Source of the DNA: Aeromicrobium sp. IC_218
Lineage (GTDB): Bacteria; Actinomycetota; Actinomycetes; Propionibacteriales; Nocardioidaceae
Direction: 5' to 3'
Assembly: GCF_004336805.1 (NCBI RefSeq)
Contig: NZ_SJXM01000003.1
Coordinates: 1-64,000, forward strand
Length of the DNA stretch: 64,000 bases
Shown here: positions 8,617 through 16,845 of the stretch, one piece after another
Numbering within the stretch: position 1 is the stretch's first letter
Layout of the letters: the number at the start of each line of letters is the position of its first letter
Translations under genes and position numbers: made by a program
The notes under the pieces: generated by a model
What the model was told of the DNA's origin: nothing
Databases searched by the model: none
What the model saw: the letters and a program-made list of their open reading frames with translations, nothing else

Positions 8617-9308
8617 GCCTCGACCAGGAACGCCCGGACGTGCTCGACGAACCGCTCGGGCTCGCGCTCGTGCACGAGGTGCCCGGCCTCGACCGTCACC
8701 TGGCGGGCGTCCGGGAGGGTCGCCACGAGCGCGGCGACGTCCTCCTGGGGGACGGGGCTGGACGCTCCGCCGGCGACGACGAGCGTGCGGGCGGCCACGG
8801 ACGCCGCCGTCTCCGGCCAGTGCGACGCGGGGCGGTCGATCTCGGGTCGCACCTGCTCGACGACGGCCCAGTCCAGCGGCAGGTCGCCGGGGGGACGGTC
8901 GGGCGGTGCGGGCGTGCGGGGCCGGGGGAGCGGCACGTCCTCGAGCACGACCCGGCGGACGAGCCGCGGGCGCCGGGCCGCGACCAGGAGGGCGACGAGC
9001 CCGCCGAGCGAGTGGCCGACCAGGTCGACCGGGCCCCGTCCCAGTCCGGTGAGGGCGTGCTCGACGTCGGTGGCCATGAGCTCGATGGCGTACGTGCCCG
9101 GCCAGTCGCTGTCGCCGTGCCCGCGCAGCGAGAGCGCCACGACGTCGCGGTCGCCGCTGAGGGCGTGGGCGACGGTGTCCCAGGTGCGGGCGGTGTCGCC
9201 GGTTCCGGGCAGCAGCACGGCCGTCGGTCGCGGCTCGTCCGCCGTGCGGCCCTCGTGCAGGAAGCCCCGCAGGCGGACCTTCCCGGCGTCCAGCTCGATC
9301 GGCCTCAT
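8613..9308 (-). CDS. Alpha/beta-fold hydrolase
   Basis: This 231-aa protein has the alpha/beta-hydrolase fold: an oxyanion-loop region LLPGTGDTARTW, the nucleophile elbow GHSLGG, an acidic residue in the DVAALV/ VVAGG region, and a catalytic His in AGHLVHE. No signal peptide is visible, so it should act in the cytoplasm on an ester, amide or C-C substrate that cannot be named from sequence. The ATG at 9308 is preceded by a leaderless-type CATGCT box. The stop overlaps the DUF488 stop within one CTAG. Confidence 0.88.
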   Translation of the reverse strand: MRPIELDAGKVRLRGFLHEGRTADEPRPTAVLLPGTGDTARTWDTVAHALSGDRDVVALSLRGHGDSDWPGTYAIELMATDVEHALTGLGRGPVDLVGHSLGGLVALLVAARRPRLVRRVVLEDVPLPRPRTPAPPDRPPGDLPLDWAVVEQVRPEIDRPASHWPETAASVAARTLVVAGGASSPVPQEDVAALVATLPDARQVTVEAGHLVHEREPERFVEHVRAFLVEA

Positions 9309-9314
9309 GCCGGC

Positions 9315-9320
9315 AGCATG
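9315..9320 (-). promoter_or_regulatory. Leaderless -10 box of the alpha/beta hydrolase
   Basis: CATGCT on the minus strand ends 6 nt before the ATG at 9308. It is a weaker match than TAnnnT, but the spacing matches other leaderless starts in the window. Confidence 0.3.
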
Positions 9321-9348
9321 CCCCGGGCGAGGGGGCAGGCGGGGCGGG

Positions 9349-9645
9349 TCAGACGGGGGCGTCGACCTCGAGCGGACGGTGCTCGGCCCCGTCGCCCTGC
9401 AGCGCCTCCATGACGTCCTTCATCGGCAGCACCTTCGTGCCGGCCAGCAGCATGAGTGCCTCGACCTTGGCCGCGCTGCGTCCGACGAACGGCGCGCTGC
9501 GGACGGGGTTGTCGCCGATCCGCTCGCCCTCGTCCATCGACGCCAGCGCACGCTGGGCCTGGTCGATCACGTCGCGCAGGTGCCGTCGCAGGTCACCGGC
9601 CTCCGTCCGCAGGGTGTTGGCGAGGAAGGCGTTGACGTTGCTCAT
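9349..9645 (-). CDS. Hypothetical helical protein, 98 aa
   Basis: No family is recognised. The protein is predicted to be mostly helical, with a basic, charged first half and no membrane segment. The start at 9645 is chosen because a GAGAGGACC ribosome binding site precedes that ATG; a longer reading begins at 9690. The 5' end overlaps the end of the preceding membrane-protein gene by 53 bases in another frame. It is the third member of a run with an M15-type peptidase and a small membrane protein and may share their function. Confidence 0.65.
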   Translation of the reverse strand: MSNVNAFLANTLRTEAGDLRRHLRDVIDQAQRALASMDEGERIGDNPVRSAPFVGRSAAKVEALMLLAGTKVLPMKDVMEALQGDGAEHRPLEVDAPV

Positions 9646-10138
9646 GAGGTCCTCTCGACGGCGTGACCCATCCGTGGTCATCGGCCCCATCGGCGGCGGG
9701 GGCGCCCACCTGAGCCGAACCCGGGACGTGCGGCGGGTCGAACGCCGACTCGTCGACCCCGGCGTGCGGGTCGACCGGGTCGGGTCCGTACCGGTCGAGC
9801 ACGACGTCGTGCGGCCGGCCCACCCCGTCCTCGGGGCGGCACGCGGCGGCGACGCGCCCGGTCGAGCCGGTGAGTCCCCAGGGCTCCAGCACGCCGTGGT
9901 GGGCGGCGACGGCCACCGCCAGGCCCTGCAGGGCCAGCACGAGGGACGCCGTGGGCTCGAGCCCGTCCCCGGCGAGTGGCGGGGTCAGGAGGGCGGCCGC
10001 CACGACGAGGACCACCAGCGTCGTGGCCTTCACCGCCCGCGACGCCAGGCGCTTGGTGACGGCCGCGACGACCATGGGCAGGAGGAGCGCGACGACCAGG
10101 AAGGCCGCGACCGTGCCGGTGTCCAGACGGGTGGTCAT
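9593..10138 (-). CDS. Small membrane protein with holin-like N-terminus, 181 aa
   Basis: Three hydrophobic segments (about residues 9-28, 37-55 and 64-83) are followed by a polar, proline- and histidine-rich tail of about 90 residues without a recognisable domain. The start lies three bases after the stop of an M15-peptidase-like gene that has no signal peptide. That pairing resembles an endolysin-holin cassette, with the membrane protein making the path across the membrane. No holin family signature can be asserted from sequence alone. The tail overlaps the next gene by 53 bases, so its C-terminus is less certain. Confidence 0.6.
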   Translation of the reverse strand: MTTRLDTGTVAAFLVVALLLPMVVAAVTKRLASRAVKATTLVVLVVAAALLTPPLAGDGLEPTASLVLALQGLAVAVAAHHGVLEPWGLTGSTGRVAAACRPEDGVGRPHDVVLDRYGPDPVDPHAGVDESAFDPPHVPGSAQVGAPAADGADDHGWVTPSRGPHEQRQRLPRQHPADGGR

Positions 10139-10141
10139 GGC

Positions 10142-10822
10142 TCAGCCACCCTTCACCCGGTCGAGGGCCTCGGCGGGGAACCACTCCTTGGGGGCGGCGC
10201 GGCGGCGGTAGTTGCCGGTCGCGAACTTGGCCGTGAACGTGTACCCGCGCGGACGGTGGTGCAGCTCGCCGTAGTCCTTGCCCGGGCCGGCGAACGTCGT
10301 CGTCCCACCGGGGACGTCCACGACGTACTCGATCCGGGGGACCAGCAGGCGTCCGGCGATGGCCCGGGAGCGCCCCTGCCGCCGGGCCCACTGGACGCCG
10401 TCGCGCCAGCTCCGCAGAGGCATGGCGACGTCCGGGCCGTCGTCGTCGCCGCCCGTCCCGCCCGTGCCGAGCCCGTTCGCGTGGTGCTCCTGCAGGGCGG
10501 TCACCTGGTAGCGGGCGGGGCCGTTGTGCGGGCAGCCGTTGAGGACGCCGTGCTGGTGCTCCGGCTCCCACGCCGATCCCGAGCGCGACCACGCGGCGGC
10601 ACCCATCTCGCGCGCGACGAGGACGGCCTCGGTGGACCGCTGCACGATGTCGTACGCGCCGCCCTTGGTGTGGGTCGGTCCGGACGCGGCGGCCGTGCCG
10701 ATCAGCTGGTAGATGTCGATCGACCGGATGATGAGGCCGCGGCGCTTCAGCTCGCGCTCGTACACCGGCAGCCAGGCGGCGAGGCACGAGCAGGCGGGGC
10801 GGCCGCGGAACGTGGTGGCCAT
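10142..10822 (-). CDS. M15-like peptidase domain protein, endolysin-like, no signal peptide
   Basis: In this 226-aa protein the first half carries a pattern like M15 zinc peptidases: H51 and D58 in GPTHTKGGAYDIV, and an ExxH (E88-H91) in EPEHQHGV. The second half (~150-226) contains GPGKDYGELHHRPRGYTF and may be a binding module. It lacks a signal peptide, unlike the VanY-type enzyme at the left end, which is typical of phage endolysins that need a holin. It is followed closely by a small membrane protein and lies just upstream of a tRNA gene, a common phage integration site. No other phage gene is seen, so it may be a remnant or a domesticated lysis cassette. Confidence 0.6.
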   Translation of the reverse strand: MATTFRGRPACSCLAAWLPVYERELKRRGLIIRSIDIYQLIGTAAASGPTHTKGGAYDIVQRSTEAVLVAREMGAAAWSRSGSAWEPEHQHGVLNGCPHNGPARYQVTALQEHHANGLGTGGTGGDDDGPDVAMPLRSWRDGVQWARRQGRSRAIAGRLLVPRIEYVVDVPGGTTTFAGPGKDYGELHHRPRGYTFTAKFATGNYRRRAAPKEWFPAEALDRVKGG

Positions 10823-11003
10823 GGGGATCCTCCCGGACGTCGAAGGCGCCGGCTCCCCGCAGACCGACGGCCCTGATCAGGTCATTGTCGGACGTCCGCC
10901 GCCGAAAAGCGCCGGTGCGACGGCGACTTTCTCGCCCGCACGTCCACCGGGCGCGCGCTTCGCTACGCTCGTCGGGCGCGTCCGGCTGCGGCGGGACGCG
11001 CGA

Positions 11004-11077
11004 GGGGCGGTAGCTCAGCCGGTCAGAGCAGAGGACTCATAATCCTTGGGTCGTGGGTTCGAGCCCCACCCGCCCTA
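11004..11077 (+). tRNA. tRNA-Met (CAU), elongator type
   Basis: This 74-nt cloverleaf has acceptor stem 11004-11010 pairing with 11070-11076 (one G-U pair), a D arm, the anticodon loop CTCATAA with CAU, a T arm with TTCGAGC, and discriminator A at 11077. CCA is not encoded. The GGACTCATAATCC anticodon arm resembles elongator tRNA-Met of other actinobacteria, while initiator features are absent. A tRNA-Ile2 with modified C34 would also carry CAU and cannot be fully excluded. Confidence 0.9.
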
Positions 11078-11227
11078 CGAACGCCGTGCGGCGCACCTGG
11101 CGAGACCGGGTACCCTGGACCTGCTGGTCCACCGACCGGCCGGCGGGCTCGTCCCGCCGAAGGACGTGCATCTACCTCGGGCCCACGCGGGCCGTCCAAG
11201 GCGGCACCCGCGTACTGGAGACCCGGC
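11078..11227 (+). promoter_or_regulatory. Promoter and structured leader of the MFS gene
   Basis: This 150-nt gap after tRNA-Met has a TACCCT -10-like box at 11111-11116. It is followed by two short hairpins, GGACC/GGTCC (11117-11130) and GGCGGG/CCCGCC (11142-11158), and a GGAG ribosome binding site before the ATG. No known riboswitch class is recognised. Confidence 0.35.
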
Positions 11228-12487
11228 ATGACCCTTCCCGACGAGCTGCTTCGCACCGCCGGACCCGACGAGGACCTCACCCTGCGGCGCGCCGTCGGCC
11301 CCTCGTACTTCCCCGTGGCCTTCGTGGCCCGCTTCCCCTACGCGATGATGATCGTCGGCGTGCTGACGCTCGTCGTCGCCGCGCGCGACTCGGTCGCCCT
11401 GGGCGGCCTCAACTCGGCCGCGGTCGGCGCGGGCACCGCGATCTTCGGCCCCCTGCTCGGCATGGCCGCCGACCGCTTCGGCCAGCGCCCGGTGCTGCTG
11501 GTCGCGGGTGCCGCGAACAGCCTGGCCCTGCTCGTCATGGCCGCCGTCGCGTTCAGCTCGCTGCCCGACCTCGCCGTGCTGGCGACGGCGTTCGTCATCG
11601 GTGCCACCGCCCCGCAGGTCGCCCCGATGTCGCGCAGCCGCCTGTTCGGCGTCATCACCGAGCAGCTGCCGGCCCGCCGCCGGGTCAAGACGCTCAACGG
11701 CGTGATGGCGTACGAGTCGGCCGCCGACGAGACCGTCTTCGTGTTCGGCCCGGCCATCGTCGGTCTGCTCGCGACGACGATGAACCCGGTCGCCCCCGTC
11801 ATCGGTGCGGCCGTCCTCACCGTGCTCTTCGTGACGGCGTTCGCGCTGCACCCGACCGGACGCGTGGAGCCCTCCGGCGCGGACGAGCGGGTCGAGGCGG
11901 CACCGGCCCGTGACCTGCTGCGCCCCGGCGTGCTCGTCGCGGTGCTCGGCACCCTGGGCGTCGGCATGTTCTTCGGCGGCATGCTCACCTCGCTCACCGC
12001 GGTCATGCGGGACGAGGGGACCGGCGACGCGGCCGGACTCGTCTACGGCGTCATGGGCATCGGCTCGACCATCCTCGCCCTGGCCGTGGCGGTCTTCCCC
12101 GAGCGGTTCGCCCTGCGCGCCCGCTGGCTCGTGTTCGGCGCGACCATGCTCGTCGCGGCGCTCGGGTACGCCCTCGCTGGCGGCATGGTCGGACTGGTCG
12201 GCGCGATGGTGGTCGCGGGCGTCGGCATCGGCCCGACGCTGGTCACCCAGTACAGCCTGGCCGCCACGCGCAGCCCGGTCGGACGCTCGGCCACGGTCAT
12301 GACGATGCTCGGCTCGGCGGTCATCGTCGGCCAGTCCGCGGCGTCGGCGGTGACCGGCGCGATCGCCGAGTCGTCCGGCTCGGACGCCGCCCGCTGGGTC
12401 CCCGTGGTCGCGGCCGCCGTCGTCGTCCTCGCGGCCGTCCTCAACGTCCGCGTCCGGGACGAGCGTCCCGCGGCGCACCGCGACTGA
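11228..12487 (+). CDS. Major facilitator superfamily transporter
   Basis: This 419-aa protein has about 12 hydrophobic segments in two halves split by a charged loop near residue 220. The loop after helix 2 carries the MFS-type GMAADRFGQRPVLL signature. It is an inner-membrane secondary transporter, probably exporting a small molecule or drug. The substrate cannot be told from sequence. It starts at ATG 11228 after a GGAG site. It follows tRNA-Met and is not obviously in an operon, with the lipoprotein gene 45 bp downstream having its own start signals. Confidence 0.88.
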   Translation: MTLPDELLRTAGPDEDLTLRRAVGPSYFPVAFVARFPYAMMIVGVLTLVVAARDSVALGGLNSAAVGAGTAIFGPLLGMAADRFGQRPVLLVAGAANSLALLVMAAVAFSSLPDLAVLATAFVIGATAPQVAPMSRSRLFGVITEQLPARRRVKTLNGVMAYESAADETVFVFGPAIVGLLATTMNPVAPVIGAAVLTVLFVTAFALHPTGRVEPSGADERVEAAPARDLLRPGVLVAVLGTLGVGMFFGGMLTSLTAVMRDEGTGDAAGLVYGVMGIGSTILALAVAVFPERFALRARWLVFGATMLVAALGYALAGGMVGLVGAMVVAGVGIGPTLVTQYSLAATRSPVGRSATVMTMLGSAVIVGQSAASAVTGAIAESSGSDAARWVPVVAAAVVVLAAVLNVRVRDERPAAHRD

Positions 12488-12520
12488 CGCCGTTCCGCCC
12501 CGCACGACCCGACCGGCGGG

Positions 12521-12526
12521 CATGCT
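12521..12526 (+). promoter_or_regulatory. Leaderless -10 box of the lipoprotein gene
   Basis: CATGCT ends 6 nt before the ATG at 12533. It is a weak match, with spacing like the other leaderless starts. Confidence 0.3.
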
Positions 12527-12532
12527 GACGGG

Positions 12533-13312
12533 ATGAACCTCCGGTCCGCCGCCGTCGTCCTGGCCGTCGCCACGGTGCTCGGTGCGTGCTCGGCGTCGGA
12601 GTCCGCGGAACCGCGAGCGACCCCTGAGCCGCGTCCCACCGCGCCGGTCCGCACCGTCGACGGCGAGCCGCTGCTCACCTGCGGTGGCCACGAGTTCCCC
12701 GTGTCCGCGATGGTCGACGGCATCGAGTCCCGGACGCCCGCGGCGGACATCGTGAACGCGCTGGACGGCCTCGTCCGGAGTGCGGGGATGGACGCGCCGC
12801 TCGGGCTCAGCAAGGACGGGGTCCGGCCCGGCGAGTGGAAGGTGCTGGCCGAGGACGCGGATTCCCTGCTGGTGGCCACGGGCCGGTGGGACGAGCGCGG
12901 CCCTGGGGAGCGTGCGCACCGGGTGGGTCTGGAGAAGCAGGGGGACCGCTTGCGCGTCGCCGGCTGGGGCGACTGCCAGCCACGGCCGGTGCCGGTCGAC
13001 GCCGTGGCGTGGGCCATGGTGACGGCGTCGGCCGCCGACCTCGACCCCGACGCCGTGAGCGTCCCGGTCCGGGTGACCGAGCAGGAGTGCACCTCGTCCC
13101 GTGACCCGGAAGCGCACCTGCACGAGCCCGTCGTCGTCGAGACCGACCGGACGGTGACGGTCTACTGGACGACCGAGGTGGTCACCGGGCCCCAGAAGTG
13201 CCCGGGCAACCCCCTCGCCGATCGCATCATCGAGCTGGACGAGCCGCTCGGTGACCGGACCGTGCTCGACGGCTCGACCTGGCCCGCCATCCCGGTCACG
13301 CAGCGGTTCTAG
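12533..13312 (+). CDS. Hypothetical lipoprotein
   Basis: This 259-aa protein has a type II signal peptide. Its lipobox is LGAC, so Cys19 would be lipidated. A Ser/Pro/Glu-rich linker follows, then a globular domain of about 210 residues with four further Cys residues (in LLTCGG, GDCQPRP, EQECTS, PQKCPG) that could form two disulfides outside the membrane. No family is recognised. The 3' end overlaps the convergent DUF2243 gene by 17 bp. Confidence 0.8.
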   Translation: MNLRSAAVVLAVATVLGACSASESAEPRATPEPRPTAPVRTVDGEPLLTCGGHEFPVSAMVDGIESRTPAADIVNALDGLVRSAGMDAPLGLSKDGVRPGEWKVLAEDADSLLVATGRWDERGPGERAHRVGLEKQGDRLRVAGWGDCQPRPVPVDAVAWAMVTASAADLDPDAVSVPVRVTEQECTSSRDPEAHLHEPVVVETDRTVTVYWTTEVVTGPQKCPGNPLADRIIELDEPLGDRTVLDGSTWPAIPVTQRF

Positions 13313-13823
13313 ACCGCGCCAGCATCGCGCGGCGTCCGCGTCGGTGCAGCAGCCAGCCGGCCACGACGAGCAGGGCACCGAGGGCCAGGAAGCCCAGGTC
13401 CCACGACAGCGGCCCGCCCAGGTCGTCGCGGACGTGGTGCACGCCCAGCACCTGGTGGTCGACCACGCCCTCGACGAGGTTGAACACGCCCCACCCGGCC
13501 AGCAGCAGGCCCAGGTGGAACGACCAGCTCGGCGCGAGCCGTCCCTGACGCCAGGCGTCGACGAGCAGCAGCGAGCCGACGAGCACGAACAACCAGGTCA
13601 CGACGTGGAAGAACCCGTCGGCCATCGTGTTCACCTCGAGGCCCGCCAGCGTCGTGGGCTCCTTGCCGTGGATGTCGCTCACCATGTGGTGCCACTGCAG
13701 CACCTGGTGCAGCAGGACGCCGTCCACGAAGCCGCCCAGCCCCAGCCCCATCAGCAGGCCGCCGGCGATCGAGGGCGGCTCGGCGGACGGCGGGGGAGCA
13801 GGCGCTGCATCGGGTCGGGTCAT
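13296..13823 (-). CDS. DUF2243 family membrane protein
   Basis: This 175-aa protein has four hydrophobic helices and the family's His-rich elements: GFVDGVLLHQVLQWHHM near the N-terminus, and EGVVDHQVLGVHHV in the third helix. The conserved His residues suggest metal or haem binding, but function is unknown in the family. The start is ATG 13823. The gene converges on and overlaps the lipoprotein gene by 17 bp. Confidence 0.85.
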   Translation of the reverse strand: MTRPDAAPAPPPSAEPPSIAGGLLMGLGLGGFVDGVLLHQVLQWHHMVSDIHGKEPTTLAGLEVNTMADGFFHVVTWLFVLVGSLLLVDAWRQGRLAPSWSFHLGLLLAGWGVFNLVEGVVDHQVLGVHHVRDDLGGPLSWDLGFLALGALLVVAGWLLHRRGRRAMLARSRTAA

Positions 13824-13898
13824 GGCCGGGACGTACCCCGCTCACGCCCTGGGCGAACACGCAGGCGATGGGCCCCGCACCGGTGCCAGGCTGGAGGC

Positions 13899-14492
13899 AT
13901 GGACCAGGACCAGCTCAAGCAGCACCTGCACCGCTACCTGCAGGCCGGACGTGACGCGCTCATGTGGAAGCTCGACGGACTCTCCGAGTACGACGTGCGG
14001 CGCCCCATGACGCGCACCGGCACGAACCTGCTCGGCCTGGTCAAGCACGTCGCCAGCATCGAGCTGGGCTACCTGGGGGACGTCTTCGACCGTCCCTCGA
14101 ACATCCCGCTGCCCTGGCTCAGCCCGGACGCCGAGCCGAACGCCGACCTGTGGGTCCAGCCCTACGAGACCCGGGCCCAGGTCGTCCAGCTCTACCGCGA
14201 CGCCTGGGCGCACGACGACGCCACGATCCGCGAGCTCGACCTCGACGCCGTGGGGCACGTCGAGTGGTGGGGCGAGGACGGGCGCGTGACGCTGCACCAG
14301 ATCGTGCTGCACGTCATCGCCGAGACGCACCGGCACGCCGGTCACGCCGACATCGTCCGCGAGGCGATCGACGGCGCGGCGGGCATGCGGTCGCGCGACG
14401 ACAACCTGTGGGGCCCGCCCGGCGGGTGGGACGCCCACCGCGAGCGGCTCGAGCAGGCGGCCCGCGAGGCGCAGGACGCGCCGGGGTCCTAG
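13899..14492 (+). CDS. DinB-like (DUF664) protein
   Basis: This 197-aa four-helix-bundle protein is of the DinB/DUF664 group. It has the family's metal-binding His residues: one in LVKHVA (helix 2) and others in HVIAETHRHAGHADIVRE. In actinobacteria such proteins include mycothiol-dependent transferases, so a thiol-transfer or detoxification role is possible. The start is ATG 13899 with a GGAGG site just upstream. Its stop shares a CTAG with the convergent regulator gene. Confidence 0.85.
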   Translation: MDQDQLKQHLHRYLQAGRDALMWKLDGLSEYDVRRPMTRTGTNLLGLVKHVASIELGYLGDVFDRPSNIPLPWLSPDAEPNADLWVQPYETRAQVVQLYRDAWAHDDATIRELDLDAVGHVEWWGEDGRVTLHQIVLHVIAETHRHAGHADIVREAIDGAAGMRSRDDNLWGPPGGWDAHRERLEQAAREAQDAPGS

Positions 14493-16660
14493 GCGGGCAC
14501 CTGCGCCCAGACGGTCTTGCCCTCGCGACGCTCCATCGTGCCCCAGCGCGACGACAGCGCCTCGATCAGCAGCATGCCGCGGCCGCCGGTGGCCTCGGCG
14601 GACGCCAACCGAGGTCGTGGCTCGTGCGGGCTGTCGTCGCTCACCTCGATGCGCACCGCGTCGCTGAGCTGCCACAGCGCGAGGTGGGCGGTGCTGCGGG
14701 CGTGCACCAGCGCGTTCGTCACCATCTCGCTGACCAGCAGCAGCACGGCGTCCTCGAGCTTCTCCAGGCCCCAGCGGTGCAGGGCCTCGGCCGCCACCGA
14801 GCGGGCGGTGGCCACCTCGTCGCGCCGCTCGACGGTCGTGGTCACCCGCTCGCGTCCGTCGTGGCCCTCGTAGTCGCACACGAGTAGGGCCAGGTCGTCG
14901 TCGGCGTGCGTGCGGGCCGCCTGCACGATGGCGTCGGCGGTCGTCTCGGCGTCCTGCCCGTGCATGCCCTGCACGGACGTGACGAGGTCCGCGACCGTCA
15001 CGTCCAGGCCGGCGTCGCGGCGCTCGACGAGGCCGTCGGTGTAGAGCAGCAGGCGGGAGCCGGGACGCAGCGTCGACCGGGTGACCGGCCACGTGGCGTC
15101 CTCGGCGGTGCCGAGCGGCAGGCCGCCCTCGCAGTCGAGCTCGGTGGCGTCGCCGGACGGGTCGACGACGATCGGCAGCGGGTGCCCGGCCCGGACGACC
15201 AGCAGCTCGCCGGTGCAGGGCGACAGCGTGGCGAGGCAGCAGGTGGCCAGCAGGTTGGTGCGCAGCGACAGCATGAGCTGGTTGACCTGGGCGACGGCCA
15301 CGTCCGGGTCGTGGCCCTCGGCGATGTAGGCGTGCAGCGCCATGCGCAGCTGCCCCATGACGGCGGCGGCGCTGATGCTGTGCCCCTGGACGTCGCCGAT
15401 GACGAACGTGATCGTGCCGGTCGGGGAGGCGATGACGTCGTACCAGTCGCCGCCCACCGCGGCACCGGCCGCGCCGGGCCGGTAGCGGACGGCGAGGGAG
15501 ACGGTGTCGAGCTCGGGAAGCTCCTGGGGGAGCAGCGAGCGCTGCAGGGTGAGTGACGAGTCGGTCACCGCCGCGACGTGGGCGCGCAGCTGGGTCTGCG
15601 AGCGGACCTGGGCCTCGTCCAGCCGGGCCCGCTCCATGGCCGAGGCGAGCTGTCCGGCGACCGCCCCGAACATCGAGACCTCTGCCGTCTCGAGCGCGCG
15701 CGGACGGTCCCAGGCGACGGCGAGCACGCCGAGCGACGCCCCGCGCACGAGCAACGGCACGCACAGCACCGCACCGGCCTGAGGCAGCTGGGCGGCGATC
15801 GCCGGGTAGCGGGCCTCGAGGGACGTGCGGTCGGTGATCCGGACGGGCTGCTGGCTGCGGAAGGCCTCGGCGACCGGGCTGGCCACGTCGCGCGGCAGCG
15901 TCCGGGGCCCGGCCGGCTCGGGCAGGGGAGTGGCGCCGCGGACGGCGACGAAGTCCTCGCCGTCCGGCTCGAACAGCGCGATGCGCACCGCCTGCGTGCG
16001 ACGGCCGAGCGAGTCGCGCAGCGCGTCCATCGCGTCGGCGGTCGTGCGGGCGTCGGCCAACCAGGACGTGACCTCCTGCAGCAGCGCGAGCCGGTTCGCA
16101 CCCTGCTCGGCGCGCCGACGGGCCTGCTTCTCGGCGGCGAACAGCCGCGCGTTGTCGAGGGCGACGGACGCATGGGCCATGATCGCCGCGACGTCGGCCT
16201 CGGCGGCCTCGTCGAAGACGTCCGGGTCGGGATGGCCCAGCAGCAGGGCCCCGGCGACCTCCCCGTCGCGGCCGCGGACGGGACCGGCCAGGTAGCTGCG
16301 CAGCGGAGCGTCGTCGCCGAACGACTCGAAGCGTCCGTCGTGCTTCACGTCGGCCGAGCGGACGAGCGTGCCGGCACCCAGCGCGGGGGCCAGGAGCGTC
16401 GCGACGGCGTCAGGGTCGTCGGTCAGCGCGGGCGGCGTGCGACCGGCGGTGACGTCGAGGATGCGGACGTGACCGTCCTCGTCGCTGTCGGCGTGGCGCA
16501 GGACCGCGAAGCCGGCACCGGCCAGCTGGACGCCGGCCTCGGCCACCCGCTGGAGGACGCCCGTCAGCTCGAGGTCGGCGTAGATGACCTCGGCGAGGTG
16601 CGCCGTCGGCTGCCCGCCCGGCGACCGTCCCGCCCGGCGGTGTCGTGGGTTCTGGTCCAC
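14489..16660 (-). CDS. GAF-GAF-PP2C phosphatase fused to an anti-sigma-type ATPase domain
   Basis: This 723-aa cytoplasmic regulator has GAF-like sensor domains (~25-180 and ~200-365), a coiled linker, a SpoIIE-type PP2C phosphatase (~385-590, with GGDWYDV, GDVQGHS, YTDGLVE and DDDLALLV) and an RsbW-like HATPase (~600-720, SEMVTNALVHA and GGRGMLL). The same chain thus carries a phosphatase like RsbU and a kinase-like domain like RsbW. It probably controls STAS anti-anti-sigma proteins in response to a small ligand or redox signal. GTG 16660 is chosen for the AGGAGG site just upstream. The ORF extends to 16765 without such a site. Confidence 0.9.
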   Translation of the reverse strand: MDQNPRHRRAGRSPGGQPTAHLAEVIYADLELTGVLQRVAEAGVQLAGAGFAVLRHADSDEDGHVRILDVTAGRTPPALTDDPDAVATLLAPALGAGTLVRSADVKHDGRFESFGDDAPLRSYLAGPVRGRDGEVAGALLLGHPDPDVFDEAAEADVAAIMAHASVALDNARLFAAEKQARRRAEQGANRLALLQEVTSWLADARTTADAMDALRDSLGRRTQAVRIALFEPDGEDFVAVRGATPLPEPAGPRTLPRDVASPVAEAFRSQQPVRITDRTSLEARYPAIAAQLPQAGAVLCVPLLVRGASLGVLAVAWDRPRALETAEVSMFGAVAGQLASAMERARLDEAQVRSQTQLRAHVAAVTDSSLTLQRSLLPQELPELDTVSLAVRYRPGAAGAAVGGDWYDVIASPTGTITFVIGDVQGHSISAAAVMGQLRMALHAYIAEGHDPDVAVAQVNQLMLSLRTNLLATCCLATLSPCTGELLVVRAGHPLPIVVDPSGDATELDCEGGLPLGTAEDATWPVTRSTLRPGSRLLLYTDGLVERRDAGLDVTVADLVTSVQGMHGQDAETTADAIVQAARTHADDDLALLVCDYEGHDGRERVTTTVERRDEVATARSVAAEALHRWGLEKLEDAVLLLVSEMVTNALVHARSTAHLALWQLSDAVRIEVSDDSPHEPRPRLASAEATGGRGMLLIEALSSRWGTMERREGKTVWAQVPA

Positions 16661-16758
16661 GGACCCTCCTGTCGTGCAGCGGGCCCTCGCCCGACGGGCA
16701 CCACGGTAGCCCGTGCGGCGGGCCGCGCGTCCGGCAGCCTCGGGCCGGTCCGGCGGTC

Positions 16759-16788
16759 TTGGCACGCCCTGGTGGCGTCGGGCACAAT
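16759..16788 (+). promoter_or_regulatory. Sigma-70-type promoter of the DUF3145 gene
   Basis: TTGGCA (16759-16764), an 18-bp spacer and CACAAT (16783-16788) form the best-looking -35/-10 pair in the window. An AGGGAGG ribosome binding site and ATG follow downstream. Confidence 0.6.
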
Positions 16789-16845
16789 GGCTGCATCAGT
16801 GCCGCCCGCCGGGTCGTTGGGGAAGACGTATCCAGGGAGGCACCG

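Noticed and set aside
11004-11077. tRNA-Ile2 (CAU) instead of tRNA-Met
   Set aside because: The anticodon arm sequence resembles actinobacterial elongator tRNA-Met. Ile2 cannot be entirely excluded without comparison.
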